Of a DNA stretch of 34,142 bases, positions 1-8,180 are shown in pieces. The stretch lies in assembly GCA_012728655.1 (NCBI GenBank), contig JAAYEQ010000014.1, forward strand, positions 1-34,142, given 5' to 3'. Every line of letters starts with the position of its first letter. Positions within the stretch are counted from its first letter, which is position 1. Position numbers and translations under genes: made by a program. The notes under the pieces are model-generated. The model was not told the DNA's origin, searched no databases, and saw only the letters and a list, made by a program, of their open reading frames with translations. The DNA is from Syntrophomonadaceae bacterium (GTDB taxonomy: Bacteria > Bacillota > Syntrophomonadia > Syntrophomonadales > DTU052).

Positions 1-40
1 GAAGTAATTCTGAGTCGATGGTAACATGGTATTGAGCCAT
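1..40 (-). CDS. IS256-family (mutator-type) transposase, N-terminal end only, runs off left edge
   Basis: Thirteen codons are visible, reading MAQYHVTIDSELL, which resembles the N-terminus of IS256-family transposases as I know them (MAQ-x-x-x-T-x-D-S-E). A strong ribosome binding site, GGAGGTGA, lies at 48-55, seven bases upstream of the ATG at 40. The rest of the gene lies outside the window. The family encodes a DDE transposase that acts on the element's terminal inverted repeats. The start signals look intact, so the gene may be functional, but this cannot be judged from 13 residues. It is too short for ORF prediction and was found by reading the reverse strand by eye. Confidence 0.75.
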   Translation of the reverse strand, partial: MAQYHVTIDSELL

Positions 41-137
41 TTCAAGGTCACCTCCGGTTGTGGTTTGTTTTGGTCACTTACCATTCTAAACCAGAGGCCT
101 TGTCTTGGCTCTTCATTTTACACAATTATATGGACTC
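1..137 (-). mobile_element. IS256-family insertion sequence, left-edge fragment with one terminus
   Basis: This is the 5' part of an IS256-like element: the transposase start at 40 and a terminus at about 115-137. Read inward, the terminus begins GAGTCCATATAATTGTGTAA, and the TTGTGTAAA core is typical of IS256-family ends. The similar sequence at the other window edge (AGTCCAATATTTTGTGTAAA) supports the call, with about 15 of 21 positions shared. The exact outer boundary and the target duplication cannot be fixed from one end. The element lies just downstream of the helicase gene that ends at 182. Confidence 0.65.
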
Positions 138-181
138 AACTGGAAATCGTTATCGCTATTTGCCAGTTTCTTGCATGGTGT

Positions 182-2158
182 TTATTTAGTTTCAGCATCG
201 GACTGATCAGAATGCTTAGTAATTCTTTTATTCCACCTTACGTCGTTTTTTTTTAGTGCGGGAATGCTTCTTTTCAATTTTGCATTACATGAGTTGTAAC
301 GAAACCCTCCCATTTCCTCCAAATACTCCGTAAACACCGACCGTCCGCTGTAGCTTAGATACAGCCGTTCCATAGCACGGGTCATGGCAATGTACAGCAG
401 CCGGGCTTCGTGTTGAAGATCGTTGTCCCCTATCAGCAGCGGGAAGCTGTCGAGATTGCAGACAAACACTACCTTAAATTCCAGGCCCTTTGCGCTTTCA
501 ACTGTAGATATCTTCACTGTGCTTTCATTGCGATCAAACCTTCGTTTACTCTCGAAATTCTCCGAAATCCAATAGTAGGGAATTCCGTGTTTTTTAAAGG
601 TATTGATCAGGATTTTAACATACGGGATGGACATCTGTTTTACCCTGTAAAACACTGCAATCTGTGAATAATCAATGTTTTCGATATCATGGAGTCGTTT
701 AATTTCATTTGCTATCGACCGGGCCTCATCATGAAAGCTGCTTGTCTTCTTTACAAGGGGGGCTGGACCTTGTCGACGGGTAGACTGAGGAGGAATAACC
801 TCCAAAATCTCCTCACCACGTACCGACCGTTTTGTCGGATTAAAATGTTCATACATATCCCAGGCGAACTGTACAATTTGTTCAGTATTACGGTAATTGA
901 TGGTTAGAATCCGTGACCGGCCACGAAAAGAAAGACCCAATTCCTGGCTATACGATTTGCGCCTGTAGATCTCCTGGGCACGGTCCTCTACCAAGAGCAG
1001 TGAGCCGGTTTCAGCCTTAAGGGTTGATAAGACCAGGCGCAGCCATGATGATTCGAAATCTTGGCCTTCATCAATTAATACTGCATCGTACTGGGGACCA
1101 TTGAGTTTCCCCTGCTCTATCCCCTGGCAAACCTGTAGTATTTCTTCCTCAGGTATTTCGCTCGCGGCGCTCTTTATGCCCCAGTGTTTGGCTATCCAAA
1201 AATGGAAGTTGCATACCTCAATCGTGCTATCATTATCGGCCTCTACCTCCAGATTATCGATTATATGCTGGATATAACAAGATAAGGTTACATTGTAACA
1301 GAGAACAAGAATTCTCCAGCCTGGGTTAGTTTTTGCCAAGTATTTTGCCCGACAGCACAGGATCAAGGTTTTTCCACTACCGGCAACACCACGCAAAAGA
1401 CGGTGCCCTTCGCCTATGGATTTAGCGAGGTTTTCCTGATGCAGATCCATTACCTTGACGTCCCTCAAAGAGAGTAGCACTTTTTCTTCATAATACGGTA
1501 TTGATTCTGCAACTTTATACTCTGTTTTGTTCGCGGCAATGCGGATTTCAGGAAATAATAGGAACCGAACATGTTTGATATCCTGGTCATCTAACGGTTC
1601 CCACCGTGAAAAAGTGTTACCCTTCATCTCCTGAAGTTTACCTAACAAGTAATCAATAGAGAAGTTGGGATGCTCATCGTCGATCTCATCACGTGTTAAG
1701 ACTTGATGTGCCGGTAAAACGGAATAGAAGCCTCCATTAATTAGGTCTTCCTGGTCGAGACGAGTAAATACGACTCCATGAGCGTAGGGAAATCTTAATT
1801 TACCCTGATAGGGGCCATCGTGGGCGACCAACCGTGAATCTTTCTTCAATATATCAGCTATCGCGAAGGAGTAGCGCCTCGCTTGGGATAACGGGCATAT
1901 ATGCTTGACAACTTCACCATTTATATTCAGTGTCCATTCGTTATTTGAAATGCTCAGGATGGAATTCTTGGTGTAATCTTTAACCTCCAGGACCACTACA
2001 CCTAAATCGGGTCCAACCATGACAATATCGGGCCGGAGACCCGCAATAGATGGCTCATAGTATACTGTATAGTCGTCAGGGAGTCTGCGTAAAGTATGGA
2101 TCAGGCGTCCCTCTCCGCGAGTAGCAAATCTAGGCCTCTCCGGCACAATCGTTGCCAT
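182..2158 (-). CDS. NERD-domain UvrD/Rep-like (superfamily 1) DNA helicase
   Basis: A 658-residue protein. Residues about 12-130 resemble a NERD (nuclease-related) domain, with RPDIV at 42-46 and LEVKDY at 57-62 giving the Asp and Glu-x-Lys of a PD-(D/E)XK-like fold. The remainder is a superfamily 1 helicase core: Walker A GVAGSGKT at 257-264, Walker B with the Q motif LIDEGQD at 361-367, NYRNTEQI at 421-428, STVESAKGLEF at 551-561 and motif VI LLYIAMTRA at 587-595. The fusion predicts ATP-driven unwinding coupled to nuclease or DNA-end processing. The ATG at 2158 has a good GGAGGA ribosome binding site. It stands alone: an IS element lies downstream and a divergent prenyltransferase upstream. 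A role in repair or phage defence is possible, but the neighbours do not show which. Confidence 0.85.
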   Translation of the reverse strand: MATIVPERPRFATRGEGRLIHTLRRLPDDYTVYYEPSIAGLRPDIVMVGPDLGVVVLEVKDYTKNSILSISNNEWTLNINGEVVKHICPLSQARRYSFAIADILKKDSRLVAHDGPYQGKLRFPYAHGVVFTRLDQEDLINGGFYSVLPAHQVLTRDEIDDEHPNFSIDYLLGKLQEMKGNTFSRWEPLDDQDIKHVRFLLFPEIRIAANKTEYKVAESIPYYEEKVLLSLRDVKVMDLHQENLAKSIGEGHRLLRGVAGSGKTLILCCRAKYLAKTNPGWRILVLCYNVTLSCYIQHIIDNLEVEADNDSTIEVCNFHFWIAKHWGIKSAASEIPEEEILQVCQGIEQGKLNGPQYDAVLIDEGQDFESSWLRLVLSTLKAETGSLLLVEDRAQEIYRRKSYSQELGLSFRGRSRILTINYRNTEQIVQFAWDMYEHFNPTKRSVRGEEILEVIPPQSTRRQGPAPLVKKTSSFHDEARSIANEIKRLHDIENIDYSQIAVFYRVKQMSIPYVKILINTFKKHGIPYYWISENFESKRRFDRNESTVKISTVESAKGLEFKVVFVCNLDSFPLLIGDNDLQHEARLLYIAMTRAMERLYLSYSGRSVFTEYLEEMGGFRYNSCNAKLKRSIPALKKNDVRWNKRITKHSDQSDAETK

Positions 2159-2530
2159 CGACTATCCTCCACATTTGTAATATCTAAAATGTTCTTCATA
2201 ATCCAACTACTTCCTCCTGAATGCGGGGATATTTGCGGTAATGAGTCATATGTAACGAGTGTAAGCTCAGACCATCCATTTTGAACCCGACTTAACCACG
2301 GGTTAAGGTTTAATAACCATAAGTGACTCGAAAAAGTGCATTCCTCGTCCCTTAACCGTTGGTGGTAAACTTCTATTATCAATTGACAAGCAAATGCGGT
2401 ATCATTAATGGGAAGGCTTTTCCGTTTGACATTCAGCCCGAAAAAGAGAGAATATGTAAAATAGCATGCATGTCTGATCCTTGCAGTTTTGGGCAGCTAA
2501 GGCGGCGGGGTTGGGCGGAGGTGTGAGGTT
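2159..2530. other. Intergenic region between divergent genes; no convincing gene
   Basis: This 372-base divergent spacer must hold promoters for the helicase (left) and the prenyltransferase (right). The best rightward -35 candidates are TTGACA at 2383-2388 and at 2426-2431, but neither has a good -10 at normal spacing, so I do not assign a promoter. A reverse-strand open frame (2101-2382) overlaps the helicase start and has no recognisable domain; I consider it non-coding. Confidence 0.5.
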
Positions 2531-3451
2531 TTGGAGATCAAAGAAAGGTACGCAGATACGGGCCGGAAGGTACAGACAACACGATTAGATAAAGTGCTCG
2601 GCAAACTTAAGGCTTATTTGGCGTTAACGAAAAGCAAGCAGACATTTCTCCTGCTCATTACCGGGTGGGCGGGTTACTGTTCTGCAGGTCATGCAGTAGC
2701 AGACGGGGCTACAACCTTGTCCCTCCTGGGGAGTCTTTACCTCGCCATTTGCGGGAGTACAGTGCTTAATATGTATGTCGATCGCGATATAGATGCCAGG
2801 ATGCCGAGAACCATTGAACGTCCGCTGCCTACCGGGGTTGTGTCGCCAATGGAAACTCTGGCTTTTGGTTCGCTCATTTCCCTGCTCGGTATCGGATGGG
2901 CGTTTGCTCTGGATCTTTTATTCGGGCTGGTTGTATTCGCCGGTCTGTTTTTCCACGTAGTCGTTTATACCATGTGGTTGAAAAGAAAGACGCCTTTTTC
3001 GGTAATGCCCGGAGGTATAGCCGGTGGGATGCCTGTTCTGGCGGGGCGTGTTTTGGGAACGGGAGCAATTGACCTCGTTGGGGTGCTTTTGGCTCTGGCC
3101 GTTTTGCTTTGGATTCCCATTCATATCTTGACCTTTGCCACAAGGTATGCCGAAGATTATAAGCTTGCCAGTATACCCACCTTCCCTGCCGTTTACGGGA
3201 TGAATAGGACAAGGTTGGTGTTGGCCGGCTCAACCATCCTGACCGGAGTGTCCATGATGTTGGGTGCCTTTTTAAATGGGGTGACCGGACCTTACCTGGT
3301 GGCCTCCATTCTACTCGTAGTTATACTCATTGTCATAACCGCCTTTTACTCTGCTTTTCCAACACCAAAACGAAACTTTTTGCTTTTTAAAGCAGCCTCC
3401 ATTTATATGCTGATTTCGATGTTGATGGTCGGTCTGACAGGTGCCAGTTAA
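2531..3451 (+). CDS. ctaB: Protoheme IX farnesyltransferase-like UbiA prenyltransferase (heme O synthase)
   Basis: A 306-residue integral membrane protein of the UbiA superfamily. The first Asp-rich motif NMYVDRDIDARM, followed by RT-x-x-RPLPTG, and the later WIPIHILTFATRYAEDYK...IPTFPAVYG block match heme O synthase, which adds a farnesyl group to heme b. The usual PHF of the second block is replaced here by PIH, so the substrate could differ. I see about eight or nine hydrophobic segments. The start is a TTG at 2531 preceded by GGAGGTG about eight bases upstream. No cytochrome oxidase or heme gene lies nearby, which is odd for a presumed strict anaerobe. The gene ends two bases before the convergent DUF364 gene. 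Confidence 0.8.
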   Translation: MEIKERYADTGRKVQTTRLDKVLGKLKAYLALTKSKQTFLLLITGWAGYCSAGHAVADGATTLSLLGSLYLAICGSTVLNMYVDRDIDARMPRTIERPLPTGVVSPMETLAFGSLISLLGIGWAFALDLLFGLVVFAGLFFHVVVYTMWLKRKTPFSVMPGGIAGGMPVLAGRVLGTGAIDLVGVLLALAVLLWIPIHILTFATRYAEDYKLASIPTFPAVYGMNRTRLVLAGSTILTGVSMMLGAFLNGVTGPYLVASILLVVILIVITAFYSAFPTPKRNFLLFKAASIYMLISMLMVGLTGAS

Positions 3452-3452
3452 T

Positions 3453-4217
3453 CTACCTTACTCTAACCGATATCTTTTCCCCAAACTTGACTAACTGCTT
3501 CATTCCGGCTCCCTGGCTGACCCCCGCCATGATATCATCTCTATTTTTCGGCAGCCACCTGGTTCCGGCCAGAACCGTTACCCCGGTACCTTTAAAGGCT
3601 TCGGGGTATAGGGGCGTGCTGGGTCCGACCATGACTATCTCCCGGGCGTTCGAACAATAGCTTAAAATGTTCTCCAGTGTCCCATTAATAAGGGTTGAAC
3701 TCGTTATAAAGATTACCTGGCATTTCGGCAGCAATTCGGGTTGAGCGCTTTCCATGTAAGCCCTGTCCTTGAAGCTTTCATCCCGCTCAAAGATAAACAG
3801 ACGATACCCTTTGTTCCGCAGGCTGTTGATTAAGGGTTCAATATACCCAACGACCCCTATCTGATCGGTATCCCTTATGGCCACCGAATATGCGGCATCG
3901 GGGCCCTGAGGATTATTTTCATATTCGAGATTCTCGTAGTCGGCAGCGGAATTCAATACTGCCAGACCCACGGCGGAATCGATAACACTTTGAGCGCGCA
4001 GGGCCCAGGCGGCGATCTCGTCCGCAGGCATCCCGATAAGATTTCCTGCTTGAGAAGCCGTACAATTATGCCCCAGTTCGTTTATCAAAACATAGGTTAC
4101 GCCTATCAAGCCGCTATCGAGCTCGACAGCCAGCATGTGCAGGCCAATCCTTATCTCTTTTATCCTTTTCCCTGCCAGTCGTGGCGTTGCGACCTCATAT
4201 ATGCGTTCCAGGATCAT
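3453..4217 (-). CDS. DUF4213/DUF364 family protein (putative metal-chelation domain)
   Basis: A 254-residue soluble protein. The N-terminal part (about 1-85) has the enolase-like DUF4213 layout. The C-terminal part (about 110-250) has the Rossmann-like DUF364 layout: IGVVGYIEPLINSLRNKG, then FERDES, then VIFITSSTLINGTLENIL, and near the end MVGPSTPLYPEAF. Family knowledge links DUF364 to heavy-metal or cofactor handling, often near molybdenum or nickel genes, but no reaction is established. The start ATG at 4217 has a GGGAG ribosome binding site. It converges with the prenyltransferase gene almost without a gap, so the two genes probably share no promoter. Confidence 0.75.
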   Translation of the reverse strand: MILERIYEVATPRLAGKRIKEIRIGLHMLAVELDSGLIGVTYVLINELGHNCTASQAGNLIGMPADEIAAWALRAQSVIDSAVGLAVLNSAADYENLEYENNPQGPDAAYSVAIRDTDQIGVVGYIEPLINSLRNKGYRLFIFERDESFKDRAYMESAQPELLPKCQVIFITSSTLINGTLENILSYCSNAREIVMVGPSTPLYPEAFKGTGVTVLAGTRWLPKNRDDIMAGVSQGAGMKQLVKFGEKISVRVR

Positions 4218-4376
4218 GCCGTATCGCTCCCTGATGTGAAATCGGTTCCCTTTAATTTAAGTCTATTCTCAGGTGGTTATACCAAGAGCTAAAATGTGCT
4301 CAACGGTTAATTATTTCTAACTGGAAGTCCCGCAGGTCCCGCCGAGTCGTTGGGACGACAGTCCGGGAAGTATTAA

Positions 4377-4420
4377 ACCGGGCGGTTGAGAACTCTCATT
4401 GGCTCTCTTCCCCGCCCGGT
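4377..4420 (-). terminator. Hairpin downstream of the DASS transporter
   Basis: Perfect 9-bp arms ACCGGGCGG (4377-4385) and CCGCCCGGT (4412-4420) enclose a 26-base loop that can itself fold. On the minus strand the stem is followed by TTTAATACTT, a weak T-rich tail. It lies 31 bases beyond the transporter stop, so it probably ends that transcript. Confidence 0.55.
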
Positions 4421-4451
4421 ATCCCCTTCCTGAAGTTGATTCGGTGACTGG

Positions 4452-5843
4452 TTACGGCAGGAAGCCGGTCATTTGCCATACGGGAACGCAGGCGGCCAGC
4501 CCGACAATGGAAATTATCATATAAGCCACCGACAATTTGATCATCTTGTTATGGGACACCATATCCCCGGCGGCATAATAGCCTGCCAGGTAGGTGGAGT
4601 TCTGGTAAAACATATGAAAGACATTCACCGCGGCCAGTATAACAAAGGCGGTTACGAATGGGTTGACTCCGGCGCTGACGGCAAAAGGCGTTACGATAAC
4701 CGTGAATATGGTAAAGGTGGCGATCATCGACACAATAAAGAAACGAACCAGATAGATTGCAATGGAGCCGACAAGAATATACAGCCATATGTTTGATACC
4801 ATCGGAACCAGGTAAGGCCCGGCTACGGAACCTATCCATTTGTCGATGCCCAATTGGGGGAAGACGGCTCCGATGTTGATAATGCAGCCGATAAATATGA
4901 TAGAATCCCAGCCGATTCCGCTTTTAAAGTCATTGCGATTTATCACATCCAGACCCAGCAGGATGCATAAACCGACCAGGGCCACAATAGCCGCCGATAC
5001 TCCATGCATCCTCTCCGTCATCCACAATAGCAGGCATGCCAAGAGGACGATACTGACGATTTTCTCATTTCGCGACATGGGGCCCAGTTCCGCAAGCTGC
5101 TGTTTGATATACTGTTTGTCCACCCGGACATCCTGTTCAGGTTTATACAGAAGTTGGAGGGCAAAATACCCCAGGAAAGCAACCACCAGGGTCCAGGGAA
5201 GAGCGTTAACCGCCCACGCGGTCCAGGTCAACTGGGCCTGTACTTCCGGCGGCAGCAGTCCTTTGATGGTATAACACATAAAGGATGCACTGAGGAAGGC
5301 CGGACCGCTAATCCCAAAACCGAGAAACATGGCGCCGAAAAGGCCGGCGGCGCCTCTGCTGTCCCGCTCATAACCCATCTTGTCGCTGATGCCCTTCGCA
5401 AAGGGTGCGGCCATGGCGCATTTTGCGGTGACACTGGGAATCAACGGTCCAATCAGATTACCGGCGGCCACCAGAGCTGCTGTTTGCCCCTTGAATGTAG
5501 CCGGGAACAACTCCATTACCTTCAATGAAACCCGATTCAAAAGACCGCTTCTGGCTACCGCTGCCCCAAGTCCGAAAGCTGCGACCAGCAGGAACCAGGT
5601 GTCACTGGAGAATTGGGCGAAGGCAATCTTGAAGGGGACTATCCCCGTACCGGCCCAGGCTCCGCACATCAGGAGTGCGGTTACGTAATCGGGGAATACT
5701 TCGCAGATCCAGAATACTACCGCGCAAAAGAATATGCCCAACCCCAGCATCGCCTGAGGGGTCAATCCGGGCAATGGTTCGATGGCGGACATAACCAGAG
5801 CAATGGCAAGGCCGGTTATAGCGCCGATAATGCGCTTGTTCAT
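4452..5843 (-). CDS. DASS/SLC13-type anion symporter (dicarboxylate/citrate transporter)
   Basis: A 463-residue polytopic membrane protein with about 11-12 hydrophobic segments. Its layout fits the divalent anion:sodium symporter family: LLVAAFGLGAAVARSGLLNRVSL near the N-terminus, GPLIPSVTAKCAMAAPFAKGISDKMGY, and C-terminal VTPFAVSAGVNPF and NSTYLAGYYAAGDM. Members carry di- and tricarboxylates or similar anions with Na+; the substrate here cannot be read from sequence. ATG at 5843 with an AGGAGGAG ribosome binding site. It is transcribed alone, though its neighbour on the same strand is a CoA-transferase, so uptake of an organic acid is a plausible but unproven link. Confidence 0.85.
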   Translation of the reverse strand: MNKRIIGAITGLAIALVMSAIEPLPGLTPQAMLGLGIFFCAVVFWICEVFPDYVTALLMCGAWAGTGIVPFKIAFAQFSSDTWFLLVAAFGLGAAVARSGLLNRVSLKVMELFPATFKGQTAALVAAGNLIGPLIPSVTAKCAMAAPFAKGISDKMGYERDSRGAAGLFGAMFLGFGISGPAFLSASFMCYTIKGLLPPEVQAQLTWTAWAVNALPWTLVVAFLGYFALQLLYKPEQDVRVDKQYIKQQLAELGPMSRNEKIVSIVLLACLLLWMTERMHGVSAAIVALVGLCILLGLDVINRNDFKSGIGWDSIIFIGCIINIGAVFPQLGIDKWIGSVAGPYLVPMVSNIWLYILVGSIAIYLVRFFIVSMIATFTIFTVIVTPFAVSAGVNPFVTAFVILAAVNVFHMFYQNSTYLAGYYAAGDMVSHNKMIKLSVAYMIISIVGLAACVPVWQMTGFLP

Positions 5844-6071
5844 AATATACTCCTCCTAGCACAAACCAATCAGGATTCTTACAGCGACGGTCCCGTCTGT
5901 AAATATCTAATATTCATATTTTTTTCTCCGTAACCCACCTATCACCTTCTGCGGGCGTGAAAAATTCATACCCCAGTTTCAAGCAAAAAAAAATGAACCA
6001 TTACCTGGTCTCCCGCTATGAATACGGCAAACCGGCAACGGCTCAGATTAAATACTGCTTGGTCTTGTTAT

Positions 6072-7967
6072 CTAAAATACCTTCTCCAGCACCACGTATC
6101 CCGGTTCGGAATGTTTATGAGTAAATCCTGCTTTTTTGAGCACATGAAGCATGGGTTGATTTTCATTCAGCACGGTAGCGGTAAAGCTCAATATACCGTT
6201 ATTTTTGGCCACGTACGTTAAGTGTTCCAGCAATATCGAGCATATCCCGTGATTCCTGTAGTTATCACTGGTGGCAAAGCTGACTTCAGCGGAATAGTTG
6301 GTTTCGTCCACAAAATACTGCCCCAGACCCAATACTTTTTCGTTTTCCTCCTCTCTGATTATGGCTACAATCGATACACCCTTGGCATTATCGACGGTTA
6401 TGATGTCCTGCAGTTGTTCGTGCGATACATATGGAAATGGCGAGAAGAACCTCAGGTATAGACTTTTATCGGAAAGCGAGTTGAAGAAATCCCTGAGACG
6501 CGGTTCATCACTGATTCTAATGGGCCGCAAGAGGATATCAAGCCCGGCCTTGGTTTTTCTATGCGCTTCGTAGTCTTGAATGTACTTGCCCCGAGGGCCG
6601 GGAATAAACTTCTGATCTTTGTAAATGAGGTTGCGGGCTTTGGCTTCTTCAATCAGCCAGGGTCTGAAGTTGGGATGGGCGATCGCGATCAGTTCCATCG
6701 CCCTTTCCCGCAGGTTCTTTCCTCTCAGGTAAGCTATCCCGTATTCCGTAACGACGTACTGCACATCACCCCGGTGCACACTTACCCCCGAGCCTTCCAG
6801 GAGGTTGGGAACTATTTTTGAAACCTGCCCGTTTTTGGCTGTTGATTTTATGGCAATGATCGACTTCCCTTTTCTCGATATGAGCGTTCCCCGCATGAAG
6901 TTCGCAAAGCCGCTGATGCCACTGTAAAAAATATTGCCTAGGGATTCGTCGGTGGCTTGCCCGGTGAGGTCGATTTCCAAAACCGAATTTATCGCTACCA
7001 TGTTGTCATGCCGGGCTATGTTCATAATATTGTTAACATAATCAAGTCTTCTCAGCTCCACCGCCGGATTGTTGTTTATATACTCGTAAGTCTCTTTTTT
7101 GCCCAGGCACAGTGAACCGATAGTCTTTCCCCTGTTTATAGTCTTTTTGCTGTTGTCAATAACCCCTTTTTTCATCAATTCAACTATGCCGTCTGTAATG
7201 AGTTCGGAATGCACACCCAGATGATTCTTTTTCTCCAGACAGGACAAAACCACAAAGGGTATGCCGCCATACCCTACCTGAATGGTATCGCCGTCCTGAA
7301 CCAGACTGGCAACGTATTTGCCGATTTGCAGTGCCACCTCACGGTCGTCGTCATCAACCGGGTCGTACTCCGGCAGGGGTTCGTCGTAAGGGATGATGTA
7401 GTCTATGTCATTGATGTGGATAAATCCATCCCCGTGCACCCTGGGCATATATGAATTCACCTGCACGATCACTGTGCCGGCATTTTCCACCGCGGCTTTG
7501 ACCACATCAACATTAACCCCCAGGTTAAAGTAGCCGTGTTCATCGGGCAGAGATGTCTGAACCATGGCTATGTCAATGGGATAATACTTGCGTTCAAACA
7601 ACTCCGGTATCATGGAGGTAAAAATGGGGGTGTAATCGGCAATTCCCCGGTTGATATCATCTCTGTTGGGATCGCCGATGAAGAAGGAGTTGACTCTGAA
7701 ATTATGTTTGTATTTCTCCAAAAAGTATTCCTTGTTGTCATTGATAGTCCATACATAAAAAATGTCGCAATCAAAGAAAGCGGCAGGATTGCGGTTAAGG
7801 TAATCCAGCAATGACCTCACGAGGTATCTGGGTTCCCCTGCTCCGGTTCCAATAAATAATTTGTTTCCCCGTTGTATTTTTCTAAAGGCGGTTTCTGCGC
7901 TTATAAACTTCTGCGGGTATTCTTTCCTGAGATAATCCATTATGTTTTGTTCCTTGTTCAGGCACAT
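6072..7967 (-). CDS. Acetyl-CoA hydrolase/CoA-transferase fused to a GNAT acetyltransferase domain
   Basis: The start is best placed at the ATG at 7967 (631 residues), because GAGGTGA at 7973-7979 is correctly spaced; an in-frame upstream ATG would add 35 poorly conserved residues. Residues about 15-465 are a 4-hydroxybutyrate/acetyl-CoA transferase: FRKIQRGNKLFIGTGAGEPR, the GYGGIP loop, and HSELITDG with the probable catalytic Glu at about residue 255, then TEYGIAYLRGKNLRERA and AHPNFRPWL. Residues about 479-631 form a GNAT domain with the acyl-CoA-binding turn YRNHGICSIL, like the GNAT part of Pat-type protein acetyltransferases. Known reaction of the first domain: moving CoA between carboxylates. 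The GNAT part may acetylate a protein, perhaps itself; this is inference. Confidence 0.85.
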   Translation of the reverse strand: MCLNKEQNIMDYLRKEYPQKFISAETAFRKIQRGNKLFIGTGAGEPRYLVRSLLDYLNRNPAAFFDCDIFYVWTINDNKEYFLEKYKHNFRVNSFFIGDPNRDDINRGIADYTPIFTSMIPELFERKYYPIDIAMVQTSLPDEHGYFNLGVNVDVVKAAVENAGTVIVQVNSYMPRVHGDGFIHINDIDYIIPYDEPLPEYDPVDDDDREVALQIGKYVASLVQDGDTIQVGYGGIPFVVLSCLEKKNHLGVHSELITDGIVELMKKGVIDNSKKTINRGKTIGSLCLGKKETYEYINNNPAVELRRLDYVNNIMNIARHDNMVAINSVLEIDLTGQATDESLGNIFYSGISGFANFMRGTLISRKGKSIIAIKSTAKNGQVSKIVPNLLEGSGVSVHRGDVQYVVTEYGIAYLRGKNLRERAMELIAIAHPNFRPWLIEEAKARNLIYKDQKFIPGPRGKYIQDYEAHRKTKAGLDILLRPIRISDEPRLRDFFNSLSDKSLYLRFFSPFPYVSHEQLQDIITVDNAKGVSIVAIIREEENEKVLGLGQYFVDETNYSAEVSFATSDNYRNHGICSILLEHLTYVAKNNGILSFTATVLNENQPMLHVLKKAGFTHKHSEPGYVVLEKVF

Positions 7968-8083
7968 CTGAATCACCTCGCTAAATTTCGACATATATAT
8001 ACATTTTACCACACTAGCGATGATGTAAATTTTCGACAATAGTCTTCCTTTATCAAATATAACCAAAAGCACTTAAAAAACAC

Positions 8084-8126
8084 AAACAAAAAGCTCAACA
8101 GTCCGAAACTGTGGACTATTGAGCTT
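8084..8126 (-). terminator. Intrinsic terminator of the nitronate monooxygenase-family gene
   Basis: Arms AAGCTCAA (8091-8098) with TTGAGCTT (8119-8126), and AGTCC (8100-8104) with GGACT (8113-8117), separated by one mismatch, enclose an 8-base loop. Read on the minus strand, the stem runs into TTTTTGTTTG, a good T-tract, about 55 bases after the stop at 8181. Confidence 0.8.
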
Positions 8127-8180
8127 ATTCAGACCTAGCCGGAACCGCAAACCGATTCCGTATTCGTTATCCTATCTGCA

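Noticed and set aside
26-256. A 76-residue plus-strand open frame at the left edge
   Set aside because: It is antisense to the IS256 terminus and transposase start, which explain the sequence better.
2101-2382. A 93-residue open frame upstream of and overlapping the helicase start on the minus strand
   Set aside because: No domain, no ribosome binding site, and it overlaps the real helicase start in another frame.
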